IMG/VR virus record: IMGVR_UViG_3300009128_000021
Location: 1 to 52,783 of that record
Strand: one strand, 5' to 3'
Source of the DNA: a virus
Length of the DNA: 52,783 nucleotides
Below the pieces are notes generated by a model. That model worked only from the letters and a program-made list of their open reading frames with translations. It did no database searches and was not told where the DNA came from. A program made the translations under genes and the position numbers. Position 1 is the first letter of the stretch. Every line of letters begins with the position of its first letter. Below are positions 1-7,327 of this stretch, one piece after another.

Positions 1-119
1 CAGCTTGTCCACGGTAGTGATCTGAGGGATGGTGTCGCCGTTCTCAATCCTGACGATGCTGGCAGACGCAACGCCAGACATGGCGGTCAGCTTGCGGACG
101 CTCAGGCCCCTGGCGTTAC
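1..119. repeat. Terminal direct repeat (left copy): circular-map overlap
   Basis: Bases 1-119 are identical to 52665-52783. The repeat lies inside one regulator gene and continues its reading frame, so it is best read as the overlap of a circular or circularly permuted genome after assembly, not as a biological long terminal repeat. The unique length would be 52664 bp. Confidence 0.93.
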
Positions 120-243
120 GCAGGACGCGCAGCAGGGCACCGTACTCAGCAGTGATCTCCTTATCAGTACGCTTCTTCTTCCTGGTGGCTCCCTTGGCCT
201 TCTTCCTGGGGGTCTTTTTCGCCACCTTCTTCTTGGCTGCCAT
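1..243 (-). CDS. XRE-family transcriptional regulator, N-terminal part (gene crosses the map junction)
   Basis: The first 81 codons of a 132-aa regulator that continues at 52664-52509. The ATG at 243 is preceded by GAGGAGG. Residues 1-25 are rich in Lys and Arg, like a histone tail, and are followed by a helix-turn-helix (LRNARGLSVRKLTAMSGVAS, then SIVRIENG). It sits just downstream of the integrase in circular order and diverges from the recombination operon, the usual place of a lysogeny or early-gene repressor. The basic tail is unusual and may add nonspecific DNA binding. The repressor role is inferred from position and fold. Confidence 0.85.
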   Translation of the reverse strand, partial: MAAKKKVAKKTPRKKAKGATRKKKRTDKEITAEYGALLRVLRNARGLSVRKLTAMSGVASASIVRIENGDTIPQITTVDKL

Positions 244-277
244 TACTAGTACCTCCTCGGTAGTGTGTGACTCATTT

Positions 278-306
278 ACGTTAGCTCGTAGCACTATACA
301 TGTCAA
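278..306 (-). promoter_or_regulatory. Putative leftward promoter for the XRE regulator
   Basis: On the minus strand TTGACA (301-306) is followed after 17 bp by TAACGT (278-283), 35 bp upstream of the regulator ATG. An alternative in the same place is TTGTCA-18-TATAGT. Assigned by sequence only. Confidence 0.5.
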
Positions 307-400
307 GTGTAAAGCCTGACAAACGTACTCGTGCGGTAGCTTATAACACACCAAAAATCAAGGCCATGAGAAAAAGTCTTAGTTTAAACGGGTCAAAGTC

Positions 401-429
401 TTGACTCTGATAGCGCCCCGTGGTATCAC
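401..429 (+). promoter_or_regulatory. Putative rightward early promoter
   Basis: TTGACT (401-406) and TATCAC (424-429) are 17 bp apart and point at the ERF operon. A GTTTAAAC palindrome (382-389) lies 11 bp upstream of the -35 box, in the interval between the two divergent promoters, where a phage operator would be expected. Confidence 0.5.
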
Positions 430-608
430 GGTATTGTCCTCGCTAACAGAGGATATGGGGTGAGAGAACATAAAACCCCTCCATGTAGGGGCACAAAAAG
501 AGGGCACCGCTAGATGTGGCAATCGGCACGGTGCCCCCCGAGACACCCCGTAGGGCGCTGCTTTAGTGTACCCGAAGCTCCCAACGGGATCAACCCGAAG
601 GGAGTTAC
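430..608 (+). other. Structured 5' leader of the ERF operon
   Basis: The 365 bp between the divergent genes hold no convincing ORF. After the promoter there is a small hairpin CCCCT-N6-AGGGG (476-491). A longer hairpin follows, GGGCACCG (502-509) with CGGTGCCC (529-536). The first, read on the minus strand, is followed by TTTT and could be a weak leftward terminator. No known riboswitch is recognised. The ribosome site GAAGGGAG lies 4-5 bases before ATG 609. Confidence 0.45.
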
Positions 609-1454
609 ATGCCTGAGCAAAAGCTGTCTCTGAAGGGCCTGGAAAAGCGCATCAAGTCGCTGGAGGCCCAGCCAAAAGAGGCCGCTCCCACCGAATCCTC
701 TTCAGCAAATTACGTCCACACCGACACGGCCACCTGGCACCCCATCTCCTACACCACGAGCTACTCCAGCTCAGTGCCCAAGGAGATTGCCGGGAAGCTG
801 GCCCTGGTGGTGGCGGAGATCGGCTTCGTTGAGGCCACCGGGAAGAATGACCACTTCGGCTACAGCTACCAGACGCACGAGGACATCCTCATCGCGGCCC
901 GAAAAGCCTTCAGGTCGCATGGATTGGTCCTGCTGCCTGAGTGCGTGGAGGATGAGGTCATCCGGGGGAGCAAGGGAATCCTGACGCGGGTGACCATGCG
1001 CTACACGCTAGTTGACTCTGAAACCGGCGTGTCCTGGTCCGCCACCTGGAAGGGTGACGGCATGGATTCCTCGGACAAGGGCCTCTACAAGGCTTACACC
1101 GGAGCCCTCAAGTACTTCCTCAAGGAACTCCTCATGATTCCCTCCCAGGAAGACGAGGACTTCCCCACCCAGGCCGACCCGGAGACGGAGGACCTGGAGC
1201 TGGGCCTGGAAGTCACTGAGCCCACGGTGGAGCAGAAGTCAATGCTCAACCGCCTGTCCGCAGCTCACACCTACTTCGCAGTCAACAAGCTCTACGGGAA
1301 AGACGGCACCCGCAAACAGGTGGAGGGCTGGCTGGACGAGTGGCAAGCCGCCTCCGGGCGTCCGCAGTGGGCCTCCGATAAGTGGTCCACCGTTGAGTAC
1401 ACGTTCCAGACCATGGCCACCATCGCCAAGAACCATCAGGGAGGGACCGCATGA
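609..1454 (+). CDS. erf: ERF-family single-strand annealing recombinase
   Basis: A 281-aa protein of the Essential Recombination Function family, which anneals complementary single strands during phage recombination and genome circularisation. The N-terminal 60 residues are a charged, low-complexity leader. The ERF core runs from about residue 60 to 185, with an HFGYSYQTHEDI block and the family signature GDGMDSSDKGLYKAYTGALK followed by an acidic EDED. The C-terminal 70 residues look like an accessory domain. It is first in the rightward operon, overlaps the next gene by an ATGA junction, and has a good ribosome site. Family call confident from motif order. Confidence 0.9.
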   Translation: MPEQKLSLKGLEKRIKSLEAQPKEAAPTESSSANYVHTDTATWHPISYTTSYSSSVPKEIAGKLALVVAEIGFVEATGKNDHFGYSYQTHEDILIAARKAFRSHGLVLLPECVEDEVIRGSKGILTRVTMRYTLVDSETGVSWSATWKGDGMDSSDKGLYKAYTGALKYFLKELLMIPSQEDEDFPTQADPETEDLELGLEVTEPTVEQKSMLNRLSAAHTYFAVNKLYGKDGTRKQVEGWLDEWQAASGRPQWASDKWSTVEYTFQTMATIAKNHQGGTA

Positions 1455-1999
1455 AGAAGCTCTATGAGCTGGCTGACGAATTACAGCAGCTCTACATCCG
1501 CTGGGAAGAAGTCGCCAACGACCCGGACCTCCTTGAGGACGAGCAGGAGAAGCAGCTCGCCTCCATCGAGGAGGACATGGACGGCTGGAAGATGGACCTG
1601 GAGGTGAAGGCGGAGAACATCGGCAAGCTCATCAAGAACTTCCAGCAGGAGGCTACCGTTGAGCTGGCCAAGGCCGAGCCCTTCATGGAGCAAGCCATGA
1701 AGCACAAGAACCGCGCCCGGTCCCTGAAGAACCGCGTGGACCGCCTCAGGGAGTACCTGAAGGTCCAGCTCCAACGCGCAGCGATTGACCGGATTGACGG
1801 CATGGACTTGTCGGTCCGGCTCATGAACAACTCGCGCCCCACGGTCACGCTCTCGGTGCCTGTGGAGCAGATCCCCCAGGAGTTCCACAAGGTCCACCCC
1901 CCGGCCGCTGACAACACGAAGATCCTGGAAGCCTGGAAGGCCGGAGAGGAGATCCCGGGCACCCATGTGATTAGGGGGGCTCATGTCCGGGTCATCTGA
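1451..1999 (+). CDS. Siphovirus Gp157-like protein
   Basis: A 182-aa protein of the Gp157 family, common beside phage single-strand annealing proteins. Residues 1-105 are strongly helical and charged, with the typical order of a helical region, a KNRVDRLREYLKVQLQ segment and a C-terminal beta-rich part (VRLMNNSRPTVTL) ending near IRGAHVRVI. It starts inside the ERF stop (ATGA), so translation is probably coupled. Family members are linked to recombination or phage resistance, but the biochemical role is not settled. Confidence 0.85.
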   Translation: MKKLYELADELQQLYIRWEEVANDPDLLEDEQEKQLASIEEDMDGWKMDLEVKAENIGKLIKNFQQEATVELAKAEPFMEQAMKHKNRARSLKNRVDRLREYLKVQLQRAAIDRIDGMDLSVRLMNNSRPTVTLSVPVEQIPQEFHKVHPPAADNTKILEAWKAGEEIPGTHVIRGAHVRVI

Positions 2000-2264
2000 G
2001 CAGTTTAAACAGCTTGCCCAGGACCTGGGGCAGGACATCGCCTTTCGCCTTCAGAAGCTGACCGATGAGATGCCGAAGGCCGCACCCCCTGGCCTCATGA
2101 AGGCCGAGGAGGCGGCTGAGTACCTGAAGATCAGTGTGAGCAAGATCAGGGAGATGGTCCGCCTGGACGCGATCCCTTATGTGCGCTTCGGCTCCTCCGT
2201 CCGTTTTGATCCCAGTCGTCTGCGGGACTGGTGGCTCAACAGGATGGAGGGTGCCGATGCCTAA
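1983..2264 (+). CDS. Helix-turn-helix (MerR/excisionase-like) DNA-binding protein
   Basis: A 93-aa protein whose residues 38-88 form an HTH_17/MerR-like domain: MKAEEAAEYLKISVSKIREM, then a wing with RFGSSVRFDPSRLRDWW. Such domains serve as phage excisionases and small regulators. Position in the early operon, away from the integrase, fits a regulator or a recombination directionality factor expressed at induction. It overlaps the preceding gene by 17 bp. Residues 8-10 (Gln-Phe-Lys) are encoded across a GTTTAAAC site (2003-2010). Confidence 0.75.
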   Translation: MSGSSEQFKQLAQDLGQDIAFRLQKLTDEMPKAAPPGLMKAEEAAEYLKISVSKIREMVRLDAIPYVRFGSSVRFDPSRLRDWWLNRMEGADA

Positions 2265-2445
2265 GTTTGAGAAGGCGATCTCCGTCAGCCTGTACATCGC
2301 CGGGGAGGAGCACAGCGGGTCGGCACCGTTGCCGGACCACATCGGGTTTAAACCGAACTGGCTGGACAAGTGGCTGGAGGAGAAGGCGGAGGAGCTGAGC
2401 GAGGAGCTGAGGCGGAGGTATCACGGGGTCAGCCGTGGCCGATAA
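2257..2445 (+). CDS. Small protein of unknown function
   Basis: A 62-aa acidic protein starting at ATG 2257 (GGAGG 8 bases upstream) and overlapping its neighbours at both ends. An N-terminal beta-like stretch (FEKAISVSLYIAG) is followed by a helical charged tail (WLEEKAEELSEELRRRY). A GTTTAAAC site encodes Phe-Lys at 2346. No family recognised. Kept as a gene because of the tight operon overlaps. Confidence 0.6.
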   Translation: MPKFEKAISVSLYIAGEEHSGSAPLPDHIGFKPNWLDKWLEEKAEELSEELRRRYHGVSRGR

Positions 2446-3172
2446 GCGGGGCTTCATCTACCTCCACCGGAAGATTCTGGACGAGAAGCTGTGGCGGCTT
2501 CCTCGCATGAGGAACCAGCTCCACGTCTTCCTGACCCTGCTTCTGAAGGCCACACATCAGCACTACCGACTACCCGGTAACCGCACACTGGAGCCGGGTG
2601 AAACCGCAACATCAACCGCACAACTGGCGAAGGAGACCGGACTGTCCCGGGACCAGGTAGTACGGGCGTTTGCGGGACTCCAGAAGGATGGCCGGATCAA
2701 AACCCGCACAACTAACCGCTCAACCATCGTCACGATAACCGCATGGCAGGAATACCAAAACCGCACACACACAATAACAGAGAACAATAACACCTCTACA
2801 AGAACACAGAAAGACACCCCGGCTCAGAAGCCGGGGAACGGATCTGTGAAGGGGGGAAAGATCCCCTACGAGGAGATCCTCACACACCTCAAAGACCAGA
2901 CGGGCAAACGGCTGGTCCTGGGAGCCAAGTGCAACCGCGACCCGATCCGTGCCCGGTGGAAGGAGGGCTTCCGCAAGGAGGACTTCATCCAGGTCATCGA
3001 CAACATGGTCCAGGCGGCGAAGGACGGGAGCTGGGTGGAGGGCAAGGACATGACCCGCTACCTCGTGCCGGAAACGCTCTTCAGGGCCAGCAACATGCAG
3101 AAGTACCTGAGCTGGAACGAGGGCAAGCAAATGGATGCCTGGGAGGAGCTCAGGCGGAGGGAGGCACGATGA
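2435..3172 (+). CDS. Phage replication initiator-like protein (winged helix plus phage_rep C-terminal domain)
   Basis: A 245-aa protein with a GTG start. Residues 1-105 form a winged-helix region (TAQLAKETGLSRDQVVRAFA). A Thr/Asn/Gln-rich linker (about 107-140) leads to a C-terminal domain of the conserved phage replication type, with ILTHLKDQTGKR, RARWKEGFRKEDFIQVIDN and YLVPETLFRASNMQKYLSW. Such proteins bind the phage origin and recruit the replisome. It is directly followed by a loader-like gene. Base use in the linker is richer in A and C than in the flanks. Confidence 0.8.
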   Translation: MADKRGFIYLHRKILDEKLWRLPRMRNQLHVFLTLLLKATHQHYRLPGNRTLEPGETATSTAQLAKETGLSRDQVVRAFAGLQKDGRIKTRTTNRSTIVTITAWQEYQNRTHTITENNNTSTRTQKDTPAQKPGNGSVKGGKIPYEEILTHLKDQTGKRLVLGAKCNRDPIRARWKEGFRKEDFIQVIDNMVQAAKDGSWVEGKDMTRYLVPETLFRASNMQKYLSWNEGKQMDAWEELRRREAR

Positions 3173-3735
3173 CGCTGTACGACTTTGAGCGGGGGATGAA
3201 GAAGCTCATGAGCTTCTTCGCCCGGAAGCAGCTCGACACCGAGCAGCTCCAGAGCTGGTACGACAAGTTTAAACGCTGCGATACCAACGCCTTTTTCTCT
3301 GGAGTGGATGAGATCACGGAGAGCAACCGCTTCTTCCCGACTCCCGCCGAGCTGAGAGCTGCGGTGGGGAAGTACGAGAAGCTCCAGGGGTTGGACTTCG
3401 TGCTGGACCCGGACGATGGCCTGTCCGTGCCGGAGGTCTTCGGCGTCCAGGCTTCCATCAACGTCCGCCGAATACTGACCGGAGAGATCACCTACCACCA
3501 GGGCGTGGAGAACCTCGCGCACCTGAGGGAGAAGCACCTGACCGATGACCTGAAATCTCCCTGGTGGATGACCGGGGATAAACAGACGGACCGGAAGACT
3601 GCGGCCCGTTTACACCGCGAGAGGGTGACGGCGTGTTTAAACGCGGGTCGCCTCAGGAGGATGAGAGATGCCGGAGCAGAAGAGCAAGTGGATCAGGGTG
3701 GGAGCTGGATGGAAGCCCAAGAAGCAGGGCGGTGA
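3169..3735 (+). CDS. Putative replicative helicase loader-like protein
   Basis: A 188-aa protein starting at ATG 3169, overlapping the initiator stop (ATGA). The N-terminal 75 residues are helical with the pattern QLQSWYDKFKRCDTNAFFSG and RFFPTPAELRAAV. This resembles the small helical domain of phage helicase loaders and loader/inhibitors such as SPP1 G39P. The middle is a degenerate linker and the C-terminus is basic. No Walker A motif is present, so it is not a DnaC-type ATPase. The role is inferred from this pattern and its place after the initiator. It contains two GTTTAAAC sites (3267, 3635). Confidence 0.55.
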   Translation: MTLYDFERGMKKLMSFFARKQLDTEQLQSWYDKFKRCDTNAFFSGVDEITESNRFFPTPAELRAAVGKYEKLQGLDFVLDPDDGLSVPEVFGVQASINVRRILTGEITYHQGVENLAHLREKHLTDDLKSPWWMTGDKQTDRKTAARLHRERVTACLNAGRLRRMRDAGAEEQVDQGGSWMEAQEAGR

Positions 3736-3973
3736 CATCCTGGGCACCGGAGTCCTGGATAACGAGGGGATGATGGACGCCAGCCAGCACGGCGAGGAGC
3801 ACAAGAGCGGCGGTCCGAGGTTCGTGCTCTTCCGCAACACGAAGAAGAAGCACGAGAACTCCCCGGACTTCCAGATCGTGGTCCCTCGCAAGGAAGACGA
3901 TGAGCCGGAGGAGGACTTTGACTGGGGCGGCGGCGGTGGGTCCGATACCGCCGATGACGATTTGCCGTTTTAG
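3668..3973 (+). CDS. Small SSB-like protein with acidic DDDLPF tail
   Basis: A 101-aa protein overlapping the previous gene by 68 bp. Residues 5-75 look like a small beta-rich domain (WIRVGAGWKPK, RFVLFRNTKKK, SPDFQIVV), similar in pattern to DUF736-like proteins. The tail is acidic and Gly-rich and ends exactly in DDDLPF, the motif by which bacterial SSB docks host repair and replication proteins. The sequence is shorter than a classical OB-fold SSB. Its role as a phage SSB or SSB mimic is inferred from the tail and the replication context. Confidence 0.65.
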   Translation: MPEQKSKWIRVGAGWKPKKQGGDILGTGVLDNEGMMDASQHGEEHKSGGPRFVLFRNTKKKHENSPDFQIVVPRKEDDEPEEDFDWGGGGGSDTADDDLPF

Positions 3974-4056
3974 GGGCGAGAGAGTGCCCGGCCTCTGCCC
4001 CGACAGTTCCGGGGGGAGCTGCATAAGGGGCCGGGCGTTTAAACGAGGAGGAAGTG

Positions 4057-4335
4057 ATGGACATTTGGATGGTCTTCGGTATTCCGCGTCCGATGGATAC
4101 CGAGACTCTGGTGGAGGAAACCGAGAAGCTGCGGGACGAGAGCCGTCACGCCTTCTTCACGGGACGTTTTCCTCAGGGAGCCAGCCGGTTCCTCATGCGG
4201 TTCTTCGCCACGAGGGATGAGGCGCGTGAGGCTGCTATCGAGCTGGCCGAGTACAACAGCAACACCAAGTACATCCTCATGAAGGCTGTGTCCGAGTTCA
4301 GCCTGGGTGAGGTCATCGAGGTGGTGGAGAAGTAG
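4057..4335 (+). CDS. Hypothetical early protein
   Basis: A 92-aa protein of unknown family. ATG 4057 is preferred over GTG 4054 because of the spacing to GAGGAGG (4045-4051). It has a mixed alpha/beta pattern, with RFLMRFFATRDEAREAAIEL as a helix and a hydrophobic segment near YILMKAVSEFSLGEVIEV. A GTTTAAAC site lies just upstream of the ribosome site (4037-4044), so it is well placed to affect expression. Confidence 0.65.
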   Translation: MDIWMVFGIPRPMDTETLVEETEKLRDESRHAFFTGRFPQGASRFLMRFFATRDEAREAAIELAEYNSNTKYILMKAVSEFSLGEVIEVVEK

Positions 4336-4923
4336 ATGGAGGCAAAGAGAGCGCGAAGGCGAGCAAAGGCCCGGGGTCGGATGGCGGAGGTTTGGGCGGC
4401 AAAGAGATTGCACAAGCTCTTCCCCAACGCTGAGCCTCCGGTTGAGCGCAGAACAACCGTGAGCTGGGGCGACAGTCGCAGTGACCTCACCGATGAGGGG
4501 ACACCCTATTGCGTGGAGGTCAAGAAACGTGGCGGCAAGAATCCCTGGCCAGCCTTCCTTGAGAGGGCACTGGTCCAGGCCCAGGGTTACGCGGACCTTC
4601 GTGTCTCTCCCTCCATCGCCATGGTCATGTTGGTGAATTCGCCGGGGCCTGGTGTCCCGCAGGAGGGCCGGGTGTACATGGCCGAAGACACCTGGAACGA
4701 GAGAGAAGAAGGGAGAGGGGAGCTGGAGGTGGAGCGTAATGAGCTGCGGCAGGAAGTCGCGGCCCTGACCGGGCAGCTCACCCACCTGTACAGCTCTGCC
4801 TCTCCCCTTATTCCCGCGCTAGTCCAGATCCTTGACAACGAGGCCACGGAGCTGGAGCGCGGAGACATACAGGAGTTCATAGATGCGTTCACGACTTTCA
4901 CCCAGCACCCTGAAAGACATTAG
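4336..4923 (+). CDS. Putative PD-(D/E)XK nuclease (resolvase-like) with coiled-coil tail
   Basis: A 195-aa protein starting directly after the preceding stop. The N-terminal 120 residues show a Holliday-resolvase or restriction-nuclease pattern: basic start, MAEVWAAKRL helix with Glu18, RSDL with Asp50, and VEVKKR with Glu61 and Lys63 as the E-x-K catalytic pair, then a helix with QAQGYADL. Residues 130-160 are a charged helix likely to form a coiled coil. It would cut or resolve phage DNA intermediates next to the ERF recombination genes. Call rests on the D...ExK spacing. Confidence 0.65.
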   Translation: MEAKRARRRAKARGRMAEVWAAKRLHKLFPNAEPPVERRTTVSWGDSRSDLTDEGTPYCVEVKKRGGKNPWPAFLERALVQAQGYADLRVSPSIAMVMLVNSPGPGVPQEGRVYMAEDTWNEREEGRGELEVERNELRQEVAALTGQLTHLYSSASPLIPALVQILDNEATELERGDIQEFIDAFTTFTQHPERH

Positions 4924-5119
4924 GGCCAGGGCGCGGACCAAGACTCCAAAGCATGAAACCCTCCGGGTTCCCTTCATGGAGAAGGCAGTGGATGACCGCA
5001 AGCTCCTGGTGGCCGCGCACACCGATCTCTTGCGGGAGCACAAGCTGGCCTCTCGGAGGCTGAAGCGGCTCACCGACAACTTGACCCGGATCAGGAAGTG
5101 GGTGCGGAGATGGAAATGA
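4883..5119 (+). CDS. Small basic protein of unknown function
   Basis: A 78-aa, strongly basic protein overlapping the nuclease gene by 41 bp. It has helical Arg/Lys-rich ends and a central MEKAVDDRKLLVAAHTDLL helix. The long overlap makes the start uncertain; ATG 4976 (internal Met) would avoid it. Its stop overlaps the next ATG as ATGA. No family recognised. Confidence 0.5.
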   Translation: MRSRLSPSTLKDIRARARTKTPKHETLRVPFMEKAVDDRKLLVAAHTDLLREHKLASRRLKRLTDNLTRIRKWVRRWK

Positions 5120-5340
5120 CGGGGACAAAGGTAGTCCTCGCGGCTTGCGAGATCATGCTGGCCTACGACTTGGCCCACTGGGAGCCGAAGGCGGAGAATC
5201 TACGCGGAGAGGTGAGGCGGAGGTTGCGGGAGAAGGAGGAGGTCCCGGGCTTCCTGGTCAGGATGTGGAAGGAAGCGGAGGATCAGGCGGAGTCAATCCT
5301 CGCGGAAATGGCCTTCATTGAGAAAGCCCGGTCTGCTTGA
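5116..5340 (+). CDS. Small helical protein of unknown function
   Basis: A 74-aa helical protein, last gene of the rightward early operon. ATG 5116 is chosen because it overlaps the preceding stop (ATGA) and has GGAG six bases upstream; an in-frame GTG at 5098 has weaker spacing. Contains an acidic/basic helix (LRGEVRRRLREKEEV). No family recognised. It is followed by a terminator-like hairpin (5411-5437). Confidence 0.55.
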   Translation: MTGTKVVLAACEIMLAYDLAHWEPKAENLRGEVRRRLREKEEVPGFLVRMWKEAEDQAESILAEMAFIEKARSA

Positions 5341-5388
5341 CGGAGTTCTCGCGGGGGTGTAATGTGGGGGTATCGCTGGAGCCTCCAT
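5293..5388 (-). CDS. Possible leftward mini-gene (31 aa) with the conserved leader
   Basis: ATG 5388 on the minus strand is preceded by CACACTACCGAAGGAG, the same leader seen before almost every leftward gene in the 5.4-9.5 kb block. The 31-aa product is Pro-rich (MEAPAIPPHYTPARTPSSRP) and overlaps the 3' end of the rightward gene. The leader is the main support; the peptide has no recognised family and the ORF could be a decayed gene remnant. Confidence 0.35.
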   Translation of the reverse strand: MEAPAIPPHYTPARTPSSRPGFLNEGHFRED

Positions 5389-5410
5389 GTCTGGCTCCTT
5401 CGGTAGTGTG

Positions 5411-5441
5411 CCCCGGGAGGCTTCATGCCCCCCGGGGTTTT
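5411..5441 (+). terminator. Intrinsic terminator-like hairpin between converging operons
   Basis: CCCCGGG (5411-5417) pairs with CCCGGGG (5431-5437) around a 12-13 base loop and is followed by TTTT (5438-5441). On the plus strand it can end the early rightward operon. The hairpin is just downstream of a leftward gene whose stop lies in a GTTTAAAC site (5444-5451). Confidence 0.7.
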
Positions 5442-5445
5442 CCGT

Positions 5446-5706
5446 TTAAACATCCTTGCGGGGGAGGGAGACACCATCCCCTGTCTCCTCGCGGATGGCC
5501 TTAGCTTCGGCGCGGATCTCCGGGGTGATGGTCAGGATCGCGGAGGCGGGGGAGATGTCCAGCCACTCCCCCTCCTTGTCCAGCTCCAGGTCCACGCCCT
5601 CGCGGGTGAGCAGAATCTCCACAGCCTCATCGCTGGGATGCTCGTCTGCCTCCACCAGGAAGAAGTCGGACCCGTGGCGGTGGTGGTGGGTCACGAAGTA
5701 TAGCAT
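5446..5706 (-). CDS. Hypothetical protein, distal gene of the leftward block
   Basis: An 86-aa acidic protein of unknown family. The N-terminus reads MLYFVTHHHRHGSDFFLVEA, with a His cluster, followed by a DEHPSDEAVEILL region. GTTTAAAC brackets it: one copy (5710-5717) lies between ribosome site AGGAGG and ATG, and a second (5444-5451) supplies the final Val codon and the TAA stop. This double placement is a clear example of how the octamer is built into gene borders. Confidence 0.65.
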   Translation of the reverse strand: MLYFVTHHHRHGSDFFLVEADEHPSDEAVEILLTREGVDLELDKEGEWLDISPASAILTITPEIRAEAKAIREETGDGVSLPRKDV

Positions 5707-5720
5707 GGCGTTTAAACCTC

Positions 5721-6038
5721 CTAAGCTAACAGGTCCCGCAACGCACAGGCGAGGCGGTCCGTCCGGGGTGCCCCATCCTCGGGGCTTGACTGGTGAATCC
5801 GATCCACCATCTCGTTGGCGGCGGCGAGTACCTCATCCAGGGCCTCGGGGTTGCGTCCCTCCAGGGCCTCCACGCAAGAGATGATCCTCTCGGCGGTGGC
5901 CTCGGCGGTCCAGGTGTCCAGCGGCTGCTGGTACACCCGGGCGATGCTGACATCCTGCTCGTCCACGATCAGGACATGGCCCCCGTCCTCGGGGGAGTCA
6001 GCGTCAACGCGCCAGGGTGTGGGCGTGTGGTCTGACAT
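5721..6038 (-). CDS. Hypothetical protein (HTPTPWRV family-like)
   Basis: A 105-aa protein; ATG 6038 is chosen for GAGGAGG with the conserved CACACTACC leader. It begins with SDHTPTPWRVDADSP, a start shared by many small phage proteins that end with a helical segment about removing invalid or out-of-range entries, here AERIISCVEALEGRNPEAL. The function of that family is unknown. Its downstream neighbour is separated only by the ribosome site and a GTTTAAAC. Confidence 0.65.
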   Translation of the reverse strand: MSDHTPTPWRVDADSPEDGGHVLIVDEQDVSIARVYQQPLDTWTAEATAERIISCVEALEGRNPEALDEVLAAANEMVDRIHQSSPEDGAPRTDRLACALRDLLA

Positions 6039-6084
6039 TGTAACCTCCTCGGTAGTGTGATCCCAGGCGATAATGCCCAGGCGG

Positions 6085-6110
6085 GAGGGCACCGTTTAAA
6101 CGATGCCCTC
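6085..6110 (-). repeat. Intergenic hairpin centred on GTTTAAAC (copy 1)
   Basis: Arms GAGGGCA (6085-6091) and TGCCCTC (6104-6110) flank CC-GTTTAAAC-GA. No U-run follows on either strand, so it is not a classical terminator. It belongs to the family of palindromes at 7295, 8141 and 8758. Confidence 0.7.
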
Positions 6111-6123
6111 ACCGTCTGCGGCA

Positions 6124-6519
6124 CTACTCCTCGTTGTCAATCGGGTCGGTCAGTTCCACAGCCTCAAAGATCAGTTCCCGGTCCGGTAGATCCTGGAGCC
6201 TGGACATGCACCTCTGGCGGATCAGCGCGGCCAGTTCCTGCACCTCGCGGTCACTCAGGTCCTCGGGCACGAAGCCAGCCCCGTTGCTGGCCTCGTGGTC
6301 CGTCTGGATGGAGAAGCAGATCGTGGCGGCGTAGTCATAGCGAGGTTCGGGCTTGTTCATAAACTCCCTGAGGCTCACGCGGAGCCGCATGTACTCCTCG
6401 GGGGAGAGGTCCAGGTCCTGGGCGATCAGGTCCAGGGAGTCATTCTCCATGGCGATCCGTGCGATCTCCAGGTAGGTCAGCTTGTCCGCGTCAATCGCGG
6501 GGGTCAGATTCTTCGGCAT
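6124..6519 (-). CDS. Hypothetical acidic helical protein
   Basis: A 131-aa acidic protein with start ATG 6519; the ribosome site GGAG is separated from the ATG by TTTAAAC, part of a GTTTAAAC site (6520-6527). The region LDLIAQDLDLSPEEYMRLRV looks like a DNA-binding or sigma-like helix pair, but the match is weak. A C-terminal acidic tail ends DPIDNEE. No family assigned. Confidence 0.6.
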   Translation of the reverse strand: MPKNLTPAIDADKLTYLEIARIAMENDSLDLIAQDLDLSPEEYMRLRVSLREFMNKPEPRYDYAATICFSIQTDHEASNGAGFVPEDLSDREVQELAALIRQRCMSRLQDLPDRELIFEAVELTDPIDNEE

Positions 6520-6578
6520 GTTTAAACTCCTTCGGGTAGTGTGTAATGGAGGCTCTTCGGTGTCCCCCAGCATGTACT

Positions 6579-6941
6579 TCATACGCTGTATCCGTACTTC
6601 CGAAGCATGACCCGGGCGCGATTGCCCGGGCAGTCATCGTGCTTGCAGTGGACATCAAACGGGGTGCGGTTCCGCATGTGTCGGCCACAGTGGATGCAGT
6701 CGCTGTCCCCGTCAAAGTCGATCTCGGGCAGCGTGTCATGCAGCAGCTTCACCAGATCCTCGTGGACGTTGTAGCGATCCGCCAGATCGGCAGCCACGGC
6801 CTCCTCGTACCCAGGCAGGAATCGGCCCCGGGTATCCACTCGGGCAAAGGTCTTCCAGCGTCCGCCCTCAATCGTCTTGATGCTCTTGCCCTCGGCGCGG
6901 AGTGGCCGGAGGCAGGGGGCGGTCTTGGTCTTCTTGGTCAT
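6579..6941 (-). CDS. Hypothetical zinc-binding protein
   Basis: A 120-aa protein with a basic N-terminus and a C-terminal cysteine/histidine cluster, CIHCGRHMRNRTPFDVHC then HDDCPGN, likely one zinc site. Start ATG 6941 has the leader ACACTAACCGAGGAG. Small zinc proteins in phage accessory blocks often act as host-takeover factors, but nothing here fixes a target. Confidence 0.65.
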   Translation of the reverse strand: MTKKTKTAPCLRPLRAEGKSIKTIEGGRWKTFARVDTRGRFLPGYEEAVAADLADRYNVHEDLVKLLHDTLPEIDFDGDSDCIHCGRHMRNRTPFDVHCKHDDCPGNRARVMLRKYGYSV

Positions 6942-6955
6942 GTCTCACTCCTCGG

Positions 6956-7255
6956 TTAGTGTAGGATGTCCTCGTTTAAACGGTCCGCGTACTCCTTGGC
7001 CTCGCGGTAGCTGGGGAAGGGGATGACCTCATCGTCATCACCCCAGCGGCACGGCTGGCCGTCCTCCTGGGGGCGGGTAATGGTCCAGCCGCCTCCGTAC
7101 ATCATGGGGCGGTAGCCCTCGCGCCCGATCAGGTACTTCTGATAACAGGCGGCGGAGCAGCAGCCCTCCTCCTCGTAGCCGGTGGGGTTGTGTGGATCAC
7201 CGAAGAACTCCCCCCGGCAGACCACGCAACGCTCACCTAGTTTGATGGTACTCAT
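6956..7255 (-). CDS. Hypothetical zinc-ribbon-like protein
   Basis: A 99-aa protein with CVVC near the N-terminus and CCSAAC about 20 residues later, consistent with a zinc ribbon, then a Gly/Trp-rich middle and a helical tail. GTTTAAAC (6974-6981) encodes Leu-Asn in the C-terminal DRLNEDILH. ATG 7255 has AAGGAG upstream. Confidence 0.65.
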   Translation of the reverse strand: MSTIKLGERCVVCRGEFFGDPHNPTGYEEEGCCSAACYQKYLIGREGYRPMMYGGGWTITRPQEDGQPCRWGDDDEVIPFPSYREAKEYADRLNEDILH

Positions 7256-7294
7256 GTCTCACTCCTTGGTAGTTCCCGGCGTAATGCTCGGGCC

Positions 7295-7320
7295 GGAGGG
7301 CCGCGTTTAAACGGCCCTCC
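7295..7320 (-). repeat. Intergenic hairpin centred on GTTTAAAC (copy 2)
   Basis: Arms GGAGGGCC (7295-7302) and GGCCCTCC (7313-7320) surround GC-GTTTAAAC. It is followed on the plus strand by AGTCCG, a flank shared with copies near 7800 and 8170, so the whole unit looks like a repeated intergenic element. Confidence 0.75.
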
Positions 7321-7327
7321 AGTCCGG

